Shown here: positions 45,105 to 53,038 of the stretch, one piece after another
Layout of the letters: every line of letters starts with the position of its first letter
How positions within the stretch are numbered: the stretch's first letter is position 1
Assembly: GCA_963777285.1 (NCBI GenBank)
Contig: CAVZPR010000001.1
Location: 310,001 to 374,000 of the forward strand
DNA: 64,000 nt
From: JAFARE01 sp963777285
GTDB taxonomy: Bacteria > Chloroflexota > Dormibacteria > Aeolococcales > Aeolococcaceae
Direction of reading: 5' to 3'
Translations under genes and position numbers: made by a program
Notes under the pieces: model-generated
Database searches by the model: none
Told to the model about the DNA's origin: nothing
Seen by the model: only the letters and a program-made list of their open reading frames with translations

Positions 45105-46763
45105 GTGGATACGAACCTTCTCTACTACGGCGACAACCTCGACGTGCTGCCGAGGTACATCCGGGACGAGACAGTTGACCTCGTCTACCTCGATCCTCCC
45201 TTCAACTCAAATCGACCATACAACGTCTTATTCCAAGAGCACGGCGCCCAGTCTGCCGCGCAGATCATGGCCTTTGAGGATACGTGGACATGGAACACCG
45301 ACGCTGAGTACGACTACGAGCAGACGGTCGAGAAGGGCGGACGCGTTGCCGATGCGCTTGTGGGGTTCCGGACGGTACTCGGCACGAGTGACATGTTGGC
45401 TTATCTAGCGATGATGGCACCCCGACTCGTGCACCTCCGGAGAGTCATGAAGCCCACAGCAAGCATCTACCTACACTGCGATCCAACTGCGGGCCACTAC
45501 CTCAAGCTACTCTTGGATGCGGTATTTGACGTTCGTAACTTCAAAGCCGAGATTGTCTGGAAACGTAGCAGTGCGCACAGCGATACCAAACAGGGCCGCA
45601 AGCAGCCTGGGCACATTCACGACTGCATTCTCTTTTATACGAAAAGCAACCAATGGATCTGGAATCCGCTCTATACGCCCTACGATCCGCAGTACGTGGA
45701 TAGCTTTTATCGCCATGTGGAAGAGGGGACTGACAGACGCTACCGCCTCGGAGATCTCACGGCGGCAAAACCCGGCGGCGATACGTCCTACGAATGGCAT
45801 GGCGTACGGCCGTACAAGGGCCGGTTTTGGGCATACTCGAAAGCCAATATGGAAGAGTATGAACGTCAAGGCCGACTCGTCTACAGCAAGAGTGGCATGC
45901 CTTCCTACAAGCGGTACTTGGACGAGATGCCCGGCGTTCCGCTGCAGGACGTATGGACTGACATTGACCCCGTCCCTCCAGGCGAGGGCGAACGCCTTGG
46001 ATACCCGACGCAGAAGCCAGTTGCACTTATGGAGCGCATTATCGGTTCGAGCAGCAGCAAGGGCGATCTAATACTCGATCCATTCTGCGGCTGTGGCACC
46101 ACTATCGCCGCCGCGCAGAAACTCGATCGACGTTGGATCGGCATAGATATCACCCACCTCGCCATCGGCCTGATCAAACACCGTTTGGCGGACGCTTACG
46201 GGCCAAGCGTGAAAAACACGTACAAGGTCATCGGCGAACCGGTGGATGTCGACGGTGCCCGTCAACTCGCCCAAGATAATCCGTTTCAGTTCCAAGCGTG
46301 GGCACTCGGACTTGTTGGTGCGCGCGTTGCCGGCAGCGGACAACCAGGCCCTGACAAGGGCATCGACGGCCGTCTCTACTTCCACGACGAGGGAACAGGC
46401 GGCAAGACCAAGCAGATCATCTTTCAGGTCAAGGCCGGACATATTCAACCGGCGTACGTACAACAGCTTCGCGGCGTGGTGGACGAGAACAATGCGCAGG
46501 TCGGTGTTCTGCTGTCCTTCGAGAAGCCATCCCCGCAGATGCGTGCCGTCGCTGCGAGCGCAGGGTTCTACAAGTCACCGTGGGGCGGCGAGTACGCGAA
46601 GCTGCAGCTCCTCACAGTCGGCGAGCTACTCGACGGCAAGCAGGTTGACTATCCCCATCTGACGGGTGGCAACCTGACCCATCGGCGTGCTCCGCGAGCG
46701 GAGCTCATAGCTGCTGAGCAACCCGAACTCGACTACGCTGCCCACCCAGCTAATGAAGACTAG
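45105..46763 (+). CDS. beta-class DNA methyltransferase fused to a PD-(D/E)XK-like nuclease domain
   Basis: 552 residues. Catalytic motif IV DPPF at 30-33 precedes the AdoMet motif DPFCGCGTT at 325, the order of beta-class N6-adenine/N4-cytosine methyltransferases (type III Mod-like). A second domain from about 395 reads FQFQAWALGLVG...PDKGIDGRLYF...IIFQVKAG, which is a Mrr-like PD-(D/E)XK site with D421 and Q441-x-K443. One chain may therefore modify and cut (type IIG/IV-like). GTG at 45105 begins right before LLYYGDNLDVL. It is the first of the rightward cargo genes. Confidence 0.88.
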   Translation: MDTNLLYYGDNLDVLPRYIRDETVDLVYLDPPFNSNRPYNVLFQEHGAQSAAQIMAFEDTWTWNTDAEYDYEQTVEKGGRVADALVGFRTVLGTSDMLAYLAMMAPRLVHLRRVMKPTASIYLHCDPTAGHYLKLLLDAVFDVRNFKAEIVWKRSSAHSDTKQGRKQPGHIHDCILFYTKSNQWIWNPLYTPYDPQYVDSFYRHVEEGTDRRYRLGDLTAAKPGGDTSYEWHGVRPYKGRFWAYSKANMEEYERQGRLVYSKSGMPSYKRYLDEMPGVPLQDVWTDIDPVPPGEGERLGYPTQKPVALMERIIGSSSSKGDLILDPFCGCGTTIAAAQKLDRRWIGIDITHLAIGLIKHRLADAYGPSVKNTYKVIGEPVDVDGARQLAQDNPFQFQAWALGLVGARVAGSGQPGPDKGIDGRLYFHDEGTGGKTKQIIFQVKAGHIQPAYVQQLRGVVDENNAQVGVLLSFEKPSPQMRAVAASAGFYKSPWGGEYAKLQLLTVGELLDGKQVDYPHLTGGNLTHRRAPRAELIAAEQPELDYAAHPANED

Positions 46764-46817
46764 TCACCCGCCACCTCGCGCTCGTGCCAGGGTACGTCAC
46801 GAGAAGCCGAAGGCCGC

Positions 46818-47042
46818 TTAGCCTCCGACCGACCTAGGAGCGATGAGGACCGCCTCTGGCGGCAGTGGCGCACCGCCGCTCCCAGCGGGAACGACGCACG
46901 ACGTGCCAGCACCCGCGACAAACACGGCCTCGGGGACGAGCACCACGAGTTGATACTCCGGTTGCCGTACCAAGAAAGGCGCACCTAGGAAGGGCGCCGG
47001 GCTCGTTCCCGGCGGTGGGGTAGGCAAAGGCATCGACTGCAT
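46818..47042 (-). CDS. small Pro/Val-rich protein, hypothetical
   Basis: 74 residues, MQSMPLPTPPPGTSPAPFLGAPF followed by alternating hydrophobic strands (YQLVVLVPEAVFVAGAG, VLIAPRSVGG). The amino-acid make-up looks protein-like. It fills the otherwise empty 329-bp gap between the methyltransferase and the protease and runs against them, divergent from the protease. It could be a small inhibitor or antitoxin-like partner, but nothing beyond position supports that. Confidence 0.4.
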   Translation of the reverse strand: MQSMPLPTPPPGTSPAPFLGAPFLVRQPEYQLVVLVPEAVFVAGAGTSCVVPAGSGGAPLPPEAVLIAPRSVGG

Positions 47043-47092
47043 CTCAGATCGCCTCCATCGTACCTAGCGAGTGAAGCATACTTACTCACCCC

Positions 47093-48157
47093 ATGTCGCG
47101 CCAAACGCGTATCGAACGCCTGCGGGCGCTCCAAACTGCCGTCGGCCACCCAGTTCTCGCTCTAGTCACGGGCGACCGCCCAAACATGCCCACCCAAATT
47201 GCAGCAGATCAACTTCCCCGACTGCCACGACACCTACGAGCTGTAGGCGACCACGACACCATCGGGCTTCTCTTGCATACACGAGGCGGCGAGACGCATG
47301 CCGCCTGGCCCTTGGTCAATGCGATTCGCGAGCATTGCAAAACGCTGACGGTGCTTGTACCCATGAGCGCTCACAGCGCTGGAACCTTAGTTGCACTTGG
47401 TGCCGACGTGATCCTCATGGGTCGCTATGCCACTCTCAGTCCGATCGATCCGACCATCGTGAGCCCATACAACGAACCCCATCCTCAGAATCCCGTCCTG
47501 AGACTGCCCATTTCCGTCGAAGACGTGATGGCCTATTTCGAGCTCGCGAAGCGCAACGGTGTAGAAGGTGACAGCGAGGCCGCGGTCTTCTTAAGACTTA
47601 CGGACAAGGTGCACCCTTTGGCGCTTGGGAACGTCGAACGCAGCGTCAATCAAATCCGCGAGCTGGCGAAAAAAATGCTCGCGCTCCACGCGCCAGATCG
47701 TGATAAAGAGCAGACCAATCAGCTCATCCACCGCCTAACGACCGGACTGTACTCCCACTATCACCTGGTCAGTCGCCGGGAAGCTGCTGAGATAGGGCTT
47801 CCTGTACAAACACCTTCCGCTGAGGTGGAAGGAGCAATGTGGGACTACTACGATGGGCTCGTTCAGGATCTCGAGCTCCTGGATCCGTTCAACCCCACTG
47901 AGATCCTCCGCCGAGCAGTCGCTGCCGGCACCAGACCCCGTCCACCACTCACGACCCTTGTAGGCCAAACAGCTCAGATGACCGCGGAGCGTGCCTATAT
48001 TGAAACGGAAATGACCTGCGATCGCTTCGTGAGTGAAGGCACCATCACCGTCCACGCCCCGGCGCCAGTCATGCTTCCAGGGATGCCAGCGCCGACCGTT
48101 CAACCACCCGCGGTCTCGTTGGAACTGGAGCGCGAGGGCTGGGAGATTGCCGACTAG
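47093..48157 (+). CDS. ClpP/SppA-fold serine protease, SDH_sah (serine dehydrogenase proteinase) family
   Basis: 354 residues, no signal peptide, hence cytosolic. GLLLHTRGGETHAAWPLVNAI (oxyanion-type GG loop, 58-78) and the nucleophile S95 in MSAHSAGTLVALGAD, followed by DVILMGRYATLSPIDP, are the hallmarks of SDH_sah/S49-related peptidases. The C-terminal 150 residues are helical, then Pro-rich. On this element it follows the methyltransferase-nuclease and precedes two coupled membrane genes. A role in host or phage protein cleavage is inference. Confidence 0.82.
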   Translation: MSRQTRIERLRALQTAVGHPVLALVTGDRPNMPTQIAADQLPRLPRHLRAVGDHDTIGLLLHTRGGETHAAWPLVNAIREHCKTLTVLVPMSAHSAGTLVALGADVILMGRYATLSPIDPTIVSPYNEPHPQNPVLRLPISVEDVMAYFELAKRNGVEGDSEAAVFLRLTDKVHPLALGNVERSVNQIRELAKKMLALHAPDRDKEQTNQLIHRLTTGLYSHYHLVSRREAAEIGLPVQTPSAEVEGAMWDYYDGLVQDLELLDPFNPTEILRRAVAAGTRPRPPLTTLVGQTAQMTAERAYIETEMTCDRFVSEGTITVHAPAPVMLPGMPAPTVQPPAVSLELEREGWEIAD

Positions 48158-48347
48158 CACGCTAGTCCCATCCAGCCACGAGCAGTCAAGTCTCCGCCGC
48201 TGGGGCCTTCGGTTCAGGCTTGAATAGACCGCAGGTCGGTGCGGTACCCCGCAATTGACGCCACCTCGTATTCAGCGAGCGGACCATTGTGGACGGCGTA
48301 TATGCGCTGGCGTTCGACTTCAATCCCTTGCGCCCAGGGAGGAGGTT

Positions 48348-48401
48348 ATGCTCTCGCAAAAATGGCGGACCAAAACGGAAGCGCTGCTGACGACGTTCTA
48401 G
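48348..48401 (+). other. possible 17-codon leader ORF
   Basis: ATG at 48348 directly follows the GGAGGAGG at 48339-48345, a much better Shine-Dalgarno spacing than for the ATG at 48362. The frame stops at 48401 inside the next gene. It may prime translation of that gene by local unfolding. Confidence 0.3.
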
Positions 48402-48559
48402 CGTGGGCCGCAGGCTCGGGCGGGATGGCGACAGCCGTGCTCGCTGCATTCGCGGGTACGGCCGCCGCCACAATCGCTGCGCCCGTCGTAGGCGGTGCGG
48501 CGTTCATCGCAGGCACAATCTGGACCTTCCGTAAGATTCGGCGGAGACGGAAGCCATGA
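48362..48559 (+). CDS. small membrane protein 1 of the element cargo
   Basis: 65 residues: MADQNGSAADDVLAWAAG, then a Gly/Ala-rich helical hairpin (AVLAAFAGTAAATIAAPVVGGAAFIAGTIWTF) and a basic KIRRRRKP end. Two short membrane passes with a positive cytosolic tail resemble small pore-forming or holin-like proteins, but that is only by composition. It overlaps the next gene by ATGA. The frame is open to 48239, but that upstream part has no good start. Confidence 0.5.
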   Translation: MADQNGSAADDVLAWAAGSGGMATAVLAAFAGTAAATIAAPVVGGAAFIAGTIWTFRKIRRRRKP

Positions 48560-48945
48560 CAGAGACCCACCGGCCGCCTGCCGAGCACGGCGACCCGTTG
48601 TCACGTTCCGGGGAAGCTCTAGAGCCCTCCGCCGACACGAGCGAACCATCCGCACCGTTCTGGTGGTCGCCCGTGGCCGGAATCGCATTGGTCGGCGGTG
48701 GTGGCGTCGCGCTCTTCGAGCACACGGTCGTACGACTGTTCGACACATTCGACGCGGTCGCCATAAACATCGTCCTGGTTGGCTTCGCATGGGCAATCTT
48801 TCGCGGAGCCGTGTGGCTGTGGACTTGCGAGCCAGGCGGCGAAGCAGTCGAGACTCTCACGCTGCCAGGCACCGAAGTGTCCGAGAGTGAGGCGCCATAC
48901 AGCGTCGAGGTTCGTCCGACGCGACAACCCGAGCGGCGTTCTTGA
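48556..48945 (+). CDS. small membrane protein 2 of the element cargo
   Basis: 129 residues. An acidic/Pro-Ser-rich N-terminus (1-34), two membrane helices (WWSPVAGIALVGGGGVALF and AVAINIVLVGFAWAIFRGAVWLW) and an acidic C-terminal tail. Translationally coupled to the preceding small membrane gene. No family recognised. Confidence 0.6.
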   Translation: MTETHRPPAEHGDPLSRSGEALEPSADTSEPSAPFWWSPVAGIALVGGGGVALFEHTVVRLFDTFDAVAINIVLVGFAWAIFRGAVWLWTCEPGGEAVETLTLPGTEVSESEAPYSVEVRPTRQPERRS

Positions 48946-49085
48946 TACCCACGACGCTTCCAATAGTGCGTCGACAGTCGGACCGTTTACGCTTTCGACA
49001 CACTCCTCGCTACGGTCGAAGCAGGGTCCGAGTAGGCGCCTCACGGCGGAAGTCAGGATGCGCTGAGATCACGCGATGGGACCAC

Positions 49086-49132
49086 CCTTGCCAAGGTAGG
49101 GGTCGCGGGTTCGAGACCCGTCTCCCGCTCCA
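49086..49132 (+). repeat. right attachment site (attR), 47 bp
   Basis: Exact repeat of 41926-41972. It keeps the tRNA-Gly anticodon loop to CCA but lacks the 5' half, so it is not a functional tRNA. Confidence 0.93.
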
Positions 49133-49386
49133 GTGCCAAAACTTGAAAGAAGCCGCGCCAAGCGATACGCATCCGCGCAACGAGGATGCGAAGCCGCGCC
49201 GCAGTAGCCTTCGGCCTCCGGCGATTCGAAAGGGCAACTGAGCAGCCGCGCGCCCACGATCGACGTCTTCGCCACCGAAGGCACTGCATCGCTGGCAGAA
49301 GCTGGACTCCCTCCGGGCAACCTGCTGTCAGATGTCGCGGCCGGAGAAGGCGCTAGTGCCCGACGACGAGGCTGCTCCGTGGCGCT
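49133..49386. other. non-coding flank beyond attR
   Basis: No convincing gene. Reading frames across attR on the minus strand encode the antisense of the tRNA (a SRTRDPYLGKG-like string) and are artefacts. The first bases after the att (AGTGCCAAAACTTGAA) recur in diverged form at 51610-51627. Confidence 0.6.
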
Positions 49387-49815
49387 TCAAGTTTCGTCGA
49401 CCTCGCTCGCGTATGCGCTGAGCTCGATGAGGTGCCCGTCAGGGTCTCGAAGGAAGCATCGTGTCTCGCGTCCGTTGCGGAGAGGCGGCGTGAGGAACTG
49501 TGCACCTCGCCGGCGAAGCTGCTCATACGCTGCCTGGCAGTCAGCAACGCGGATCGTCCACGCGTGATCTACCGTGTCTGGATCCGGGGGTGCGGCGAAC
49601 GTGACGGATGGCTTGTCGGGGGTTGGCGGTCCGCCCGTCACCAACAACACCCATGTGTCGATGAAGCGGAGAACCACAGATGTGCCGCCGTATTCACGGT
49701 ACACGGTGGCACCGAGCACATCGCGGTAGAACTCCTTCGATCGCTGCGGATCATGCACCACCAGGATGTGCGTGAGCTCCATGCCGGCGGCAGGGAAGGA
49801 ATCGATGTCGTCCAT
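49387..49815 (-). CDS. VOC-superfamily (glyoxalase/bleomycin resistance) protein
   Basis: 142 residues. ELTHILVVHDPQRSKEFYRDVLGATV, then FLTPPLRNGRETRCFLRDPDGHLIELSAY, is the paired beta-alpha-beta-beta-beta VOC fold with a His at the first strand and Glu at the last as metal ligands. Function within the family cannot be told. ATG at 49815 lies 2 nt after the zinc-finger gene stop: third gene of an operon. Confidence 0.88.
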   Translation of the reverse strand: MDDIDSFPAAGMELTHILVVHDPQRSKEFYRDVLGATVYREYGGTSVVLRFIDTWVLLVTGGPPTPDKPSVTFAAPPDPDTVDHAWTIRVADCQAAYEQLRRRGAQFLTPPLRNGRETRCFLRDPDGHLIELSAYASEVDET

Positions 49816-49817
49816 CG

Positions 49818-50228
49818 TTACGAGTTCAGCGAACCGGGTGCGTCGATGGGGCCGGCCGCATGCGTTATCGTGATCGTCGGGACGAGCGTACCCTTGCCGC
49901 AGCTTCCATGGTCGCTGGACGTAGCACGGCACCTAGGATGTGAAGGCGCTGGCGGCGCATCCTCGAGCTCGAACATCAGGTCATCGGGATAGCAGTAATA
50001 CCAGTCTTCGCCTGGCTCGTAGGACCTGATGATGGGATCACCGACGGTCCGATAGTGGGCCGTGGCGTGCTTTCCCGGCGAATTGTCGCAACATCCGACG
50101 TGTCCACATTCCTGACAGACGCGAAGGTGGACCCAGTCACTCCGGCCTTCGGCTATGCACTCGACGCAGCCGGTTCCCGACGGCACGACGTCGCGTATCT
50201 GATCCAGGTGCTGACATACGTCATTCAT
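49818..50228 (-). CDS. UBP-type zinc-finger protein
   Basis: 136 residues. CQHL...GCVEC...WVHLRVCQECGHVGCCDNSPGKHATAHYRTVGDPIIRS matches the Cys/His spacing of zf-UBP domains (ubiquitin C-terminus binders in eukaryotes; of unknown ligand in Actinobacteria), ending WYYCYPDDLMFEL. The last 35 residues (after PAPSHP) look unlike the family and may be extension or a shifted end. Overlaps the DUF5996 gene by ATGA. Confidence 0.85.
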   Translation of the reverse strand: MNDVCQHLDQIRDVVPSGTGCVECIAEGRSDWVHLRVCQECGHVGCCDNSPGKHATAHYRTVGDPIIRSYEPGEDWYYCYPDDLMFELEDAPPAPSHPRCRATSSDHGSCGKGTLVPTITITHAAGPIDAPGSLNS

Positions 50229-51172
50229 CGACTCACTCCATCACGTCTCGTCGTGACGATCATATGGGCTGCTGGGCCGACGGCGTGTACTAGCTCGGCA
50301 TCCCATTTCATCAGCGCGGCTGTGGTCGCGTACGTGCTCTCGAGGAACTGCCGGATCGCCAGCCGTGGGTCGGGCTCTGTTCGCGCCGCATCGTAGGGCA
50401 GGAGGAACTCGCTGATCGTGGGCTCCCACGCCGCGCCGGCGGGCTCGATCGAGGCACGATCGATGCCGTCGGGAGCGGGATAGCCGTATGCAAAGAAAGC
50501 CGGGTACGCGATGCGATCGTCGCCGGGCCACCAACCTACGCAAATCGCCTCAGCGTCGCCGCTGTAGCGGGCGATGACGCCGGCACCTGCCGGGGGCACC
50601 ACCGCGCGGCCAGAGTATCGGGTGACGGCGAGGTCGAAGGTTCCCCAAAAGAAGTGCACCGGCGTGCTGCGTCCCCGAAAGGCGGCGTGGTACGCCTTCA
50701 AAGCGACATCCACCCTGGAGAGGACCTGGAAGAACCGTGTGGCGTGTTCGGGGTTGTACGTTTCGTGCGTCCGGTCGTCAGGGAACGGAATCGGGTCGGA
50801 AACCTCAGACGGAACCGGGGAGATCTTCACAGTCACCGAAAGGCGCTCCAGCATGCGCTGCACATCGGTGAAGAATTCGGCGACGCTGCCGCCGAGTGGC
50901 CGTCGCTCGATCATTCCGTCATTGCTGCGCAGGACCACGGCGTGGTCCATGAAGTCGAACTCTGCGTCCATGGTGCGTATACCGACCGGCACTGGCGAGG
51001 TACTGAGTCCGCGCGCCGTGACGTACAGCGGCACGTTGGCCCACTCGGGCTCGAAGGGGCTCAGCGCCAGGCGCAGCTTGCCGATCACCTGCGTGTACAT
51101 GTGCAGCGTGTCGCGCGTCTCGCGCCACTCCTCGTAGGGCAGCGCCGGCCAGGCGCCAGCCGAATCAGTCAT
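50225..51172 (-). CDS. DUF5996 family protein
   Basis: 315 residues. WPALPYEEWRETRDTLHMYTQVIGKLRLAL, PLYVTARGLSTSPVP and EFDFMDHAVVLRSNDG, then HFFWGTFDLAVTRYSGR and FLLPYDAAR, are the conserved blocks of DUF5996. Biochemical role unknown. First gene of the operon DUF5996 / zf-UBP / VOC. Confidence 0.88.
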   Translation of the reverse strand: MTDSAGAWPALPYEEWRETRDTLHMYTQVIGKLRLALSPFEPEWANVPLYVTARGLSTSPVPVGIRTMDAEFDFMDHAVVLRSNDGMIERRPLGGSVAEFFTDVQRMLERLSVTVKISPVPSEVSDPIPFPDDRTHETYNPEHATRFFQVLSRVDVALKAYHAAFRGRSTPVHFFWGTFDLAVTRYSGRAVVPPAGAGVIARYSGDAEAICVGWWPGDDRIAYPAFFAYGYPAPDGIDRASIEPAGAAWEPTISEFLLPYDAARTEPDPRLAIRQFLESTYATTAALMKWDAELVHAVGPAAHMIVTTRRDGVSR

Positions 51173-52032
51173 CGTGGTTCAGTGCCCTCTGATCGTCCGT
51201 CGACGTACAGCCCGTTGTCCTCAGGCTACTCGCCGTAGGGCGTTCCCAGCAGCGGCAAGAACCGTGTGCCTGCAGGTGCATGCGGCGATGCGGACGGGAA
51301 TCCCGGGCCGGGCCACGGCCAGTTCGCGGATGCGCGTTCGCGTCGTTTGGTAGGTCGAATACGACGGGGCCCAGAGGATTCGACCTCAGGCCGGTGGCTG
51401 ACGATCGGCCGGGCCACGATCGCGCGGCGCCCGGATTCTGACAACGGGAGTAGCCGGGCGGAAGCGAAGTCGGCCCACGGATCAGAGTCGGCGCTGGGGC
51501 GAGCCGCCAGCAAGGGACTTCACTGGTCACGCCGCGCCTTGGAAGCGATACGAGAATTCGACCGTAAAAGCCCTTCTGGCGCTCGCGCGGAAGACCCCCG
51601 TCTCCCGCTGCTCTGCCAAAAGTTCGAACCACTCCGTTCCTGATTACGAGGCTTGGAAGCGCGCCTTCGACGCCGACCCGGCTGATCGAAAGGGCCACGG
51701 CGTTAAGGATTCGCTGCGGGTCCCATCTGCGACTCGGCTCGCGCGCTCATCACTCCTACGGTTCTTGTCGTTTTCATCAGAGTGATGCCTAACACGAAAT
51801 AGACCGCGAAATGGGCGCAACGCTCGTCGAGATCCGCCGATGCATCACACTCTGTGTCCGCGAGCAGCGAGGTAGGCGAGAGAAGCGTTTGCAGATCACC
51901 GTCGCAACCGACGTCTCATGTTTGACCCTGCCGCCAGAAGAGTATGCTGCTCAGTCCAGACCTCATTGAGGTCAACGTTTCAGATCAGAAGCTGCATTGC
52001 GGTGGCGAGCGACCTGAGAAAGGAGTCCCGTC
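51173..52032. other. 860-bp region without a convincing gene, containing a decayed att copy
   Basis: Open frames on both strands exist, but their translations are low-complexity and lack any family pattern. At 51571-51629 there is a degenerate copy of the tRNA-Gly 3' end plus flank. The rest is unassigned. Confidence 0.6.
51571..51629 (+). repeat. degenerate third copy of the tRNA-Gly att region
   Basis: CCCTT at 51571, GACCC, an exact GTCTCCCGCT at 51600-51609, and TGCCAAAA at 51614-51621 occur in the same order and nearly the same spacing as at attR and its outer flank (49085-49146). Six or so bases are missing from the T-arm part. Confidence 0.5.
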
Positions 52033-52326
52033 ATGGCAATGTTGGTCGAGTTCTCGCCAACCGGTTGTACCGCCGAGAGATACGAGTTTGCTAACCGCGA
52101 GCTGGAGAAGGCGGGTCAGGGTGACCCCAGAGGCCGACTGTCCCACATCGTGTACGGCGACCCTCTGGCGCTGCGTGTGACCGAGGTTTGGGAGACAAAG
52201 GAGGAGTTCGAAGCCTTCGGTGTCACCCTCGTTCCCATCCTTCGCCGGATTGGAATTGATCCTGGAGAGCCGAAGGTGACTCAGCTTCACAACGTCCGTA
52301 TGGGTGTTGCAGCCGTCGTCGCCTGA
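52033..52326 (+). CDS. small alpha-beta protein, dimeric ferredoxin-like barrel suspected
   Basis: 97 residues: MLVEFSPTGCTAERYEFANRELEKAG, then ALRVTEVWETKEEFEAFGVTLVPILRRIG. The 'trV.evWet.eefe.F' pattern is common to ABM/EthD-like barrels. Start confirmed by AAAGGAG 8 nt upstream. Function unknown. A UUCG-loop terminator follows. Confidence 0.65.
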   Translation: MAMLVEFSPTGCTAERYEFANRELEKAGQGDPRGRLSHIVYGDPLALRVTEVWETKEEFEAFGVTLVPILRRIGIDPGEPKVTQLHNVRMGVAAVVA

Positions 52327-52344
52327 TCACACTTGATTTCACGG

Positions 52345-52368
52345 CAGGGCGTCCTTCGGGGCGCCCTG
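52345..52368 (+). terminator. terminator hairpin with UUCG tetraloop
   Basis: CAGGGCGTCC-TTCG-GGGCGCCCTG gives a 10-bp stem (one T-G wobble) closed by the very stable UUCG loop, 18 nt after the stop of the preceding gene. Confidence 0.75.
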
Positions 52369-52771
52369 TTGTCGCCGGGATGCTCGGCGCAAACGCACGC
52401 CCGCTGCACCCCGACGAAGGGTGGACCTGAGCAGGGGGCTCGGCCAAAAGATCAGGGGGACGCAACCTTCTGCTCAACCGATCCATTTGGCCGGCGCGGC
52501 TCCCGACGCGAACCGAGCGTCCAGGACGGCGGAGCCAAGCTTCCCTCCTATTTGGTCCGCTACCGTGCCGACGCCGGCGGGGTCCAGGGTTCACCATCCG
52601 TGGGGTGCCGTTGCCCAATGGGGGTTCGCGGTCGTCGAAAAGGGGCGATTGGGCACAGCGCGACTGGTTGCCAAGTGGCGCCTCGAGAGGGGGAATCTCG
52701 CCGGCGGCCGTGGACGGATGGACGACCCAGAAGGGGTGCTCGGTGGCGATTGACGGCAAGCGGCGACGCTG
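52369..52771. other. 400 bp without a recognisable gene
   Basis: Frames are open on both strands but translations are Arg/Pro/Ser-rich with no family pattern. No repeat or RNA structure stands out. Confidence 0.5.
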
Positions 52772-52996
52772 ATGGCTCGGCGTCGCTTCGTCGCCGTGCC
52801 GGCAACCTCAACGACGCTCTGGGTGGATCCCTCTCAGGTTTCCCTGGTGAGAGAGGCAGGATCGGGAACACAGATCGTGCTCAACAGCGGCTTCACGTTT
52901 GACGCTGACATCGCGGTCGAGGCGGTGCTCAGCGCGCTGGAGATCGCGCATGGGGAGGCCGAGTTTCACTTCGCTCAGCATGTTGACAGCGCGTGA
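52772..52996 (+). CDS. small FlbD-like beta protein, hypothetical
   Basis: 74 residues. TTLWVDPSQVSLVREAGSGTQIVLNSGFTFDADIAVEAVLSAL follows the 'vNpd.I..v....-T.I.L.nG..~.V.es.~ev...l' pattern of FlbD-like small proteins. There are no flagellar genes nearby, so a flagellar role is not implied. No clear Shine-Dalgarno. Confidence 0.5.
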   Translation: MARRRFVAVPATSTTLWVDPSQVSLVREAGSGTQIVLNSGFTFDADIAVEAVLSALEIAHGEAEFHFAQHVDSA

Positions 52997-53038
52997 GCGG
53001 AGGATCACGAACCCGGCTGCCTGCCTTGTCAGCGAGGC

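Larger units (their letters stand above)
41926..49132 (+). mobile_element. 7.16-kb tRNA-Gly-integrated element (integrative plasmid / genomic island)
   Basis: Bounded by 47-bp direct repeats of the tRNA-Gly 3' end. It contains integrase (+), XRE (-), replication initiator (-), ribbon-helix-helix (-), methyltransferase-nuclease (+), SDH_sah-type protease (+) and two small membrane proteins (+). Integrase next to attL and a replication protein in place of conjugation genes suggest a small integrative replicon or satellite that is mobilised by others. A/T-ending codons are visibly commoner here than in the flanking genes, consistent with recent transfer. Both att sites are intact, so excision should still be possible. 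Confidence 0.9.

Noticed and set aside
49010..49320. Several minus-strand frames across attR with an SRTRDPYLGKG-like string
   Set aside because: This is the well-known false translation of a tRNA antisense strand; the repeat is an att site and not coding.
51165..51698. Open frames on both strands between the DUF5996 gene and 52.0 kb
   Set aside because: Low-complexity translations, no recognisable start context and no family; one overlaps the decayed att copy.
52333..52902. Plus-strand frames of 110-190 codons after the UUCG terminator
   Set aside because: Arg/Gly/Pro-rich with poor codon pattern; they overlap the better-supported gene at 52772-52996.
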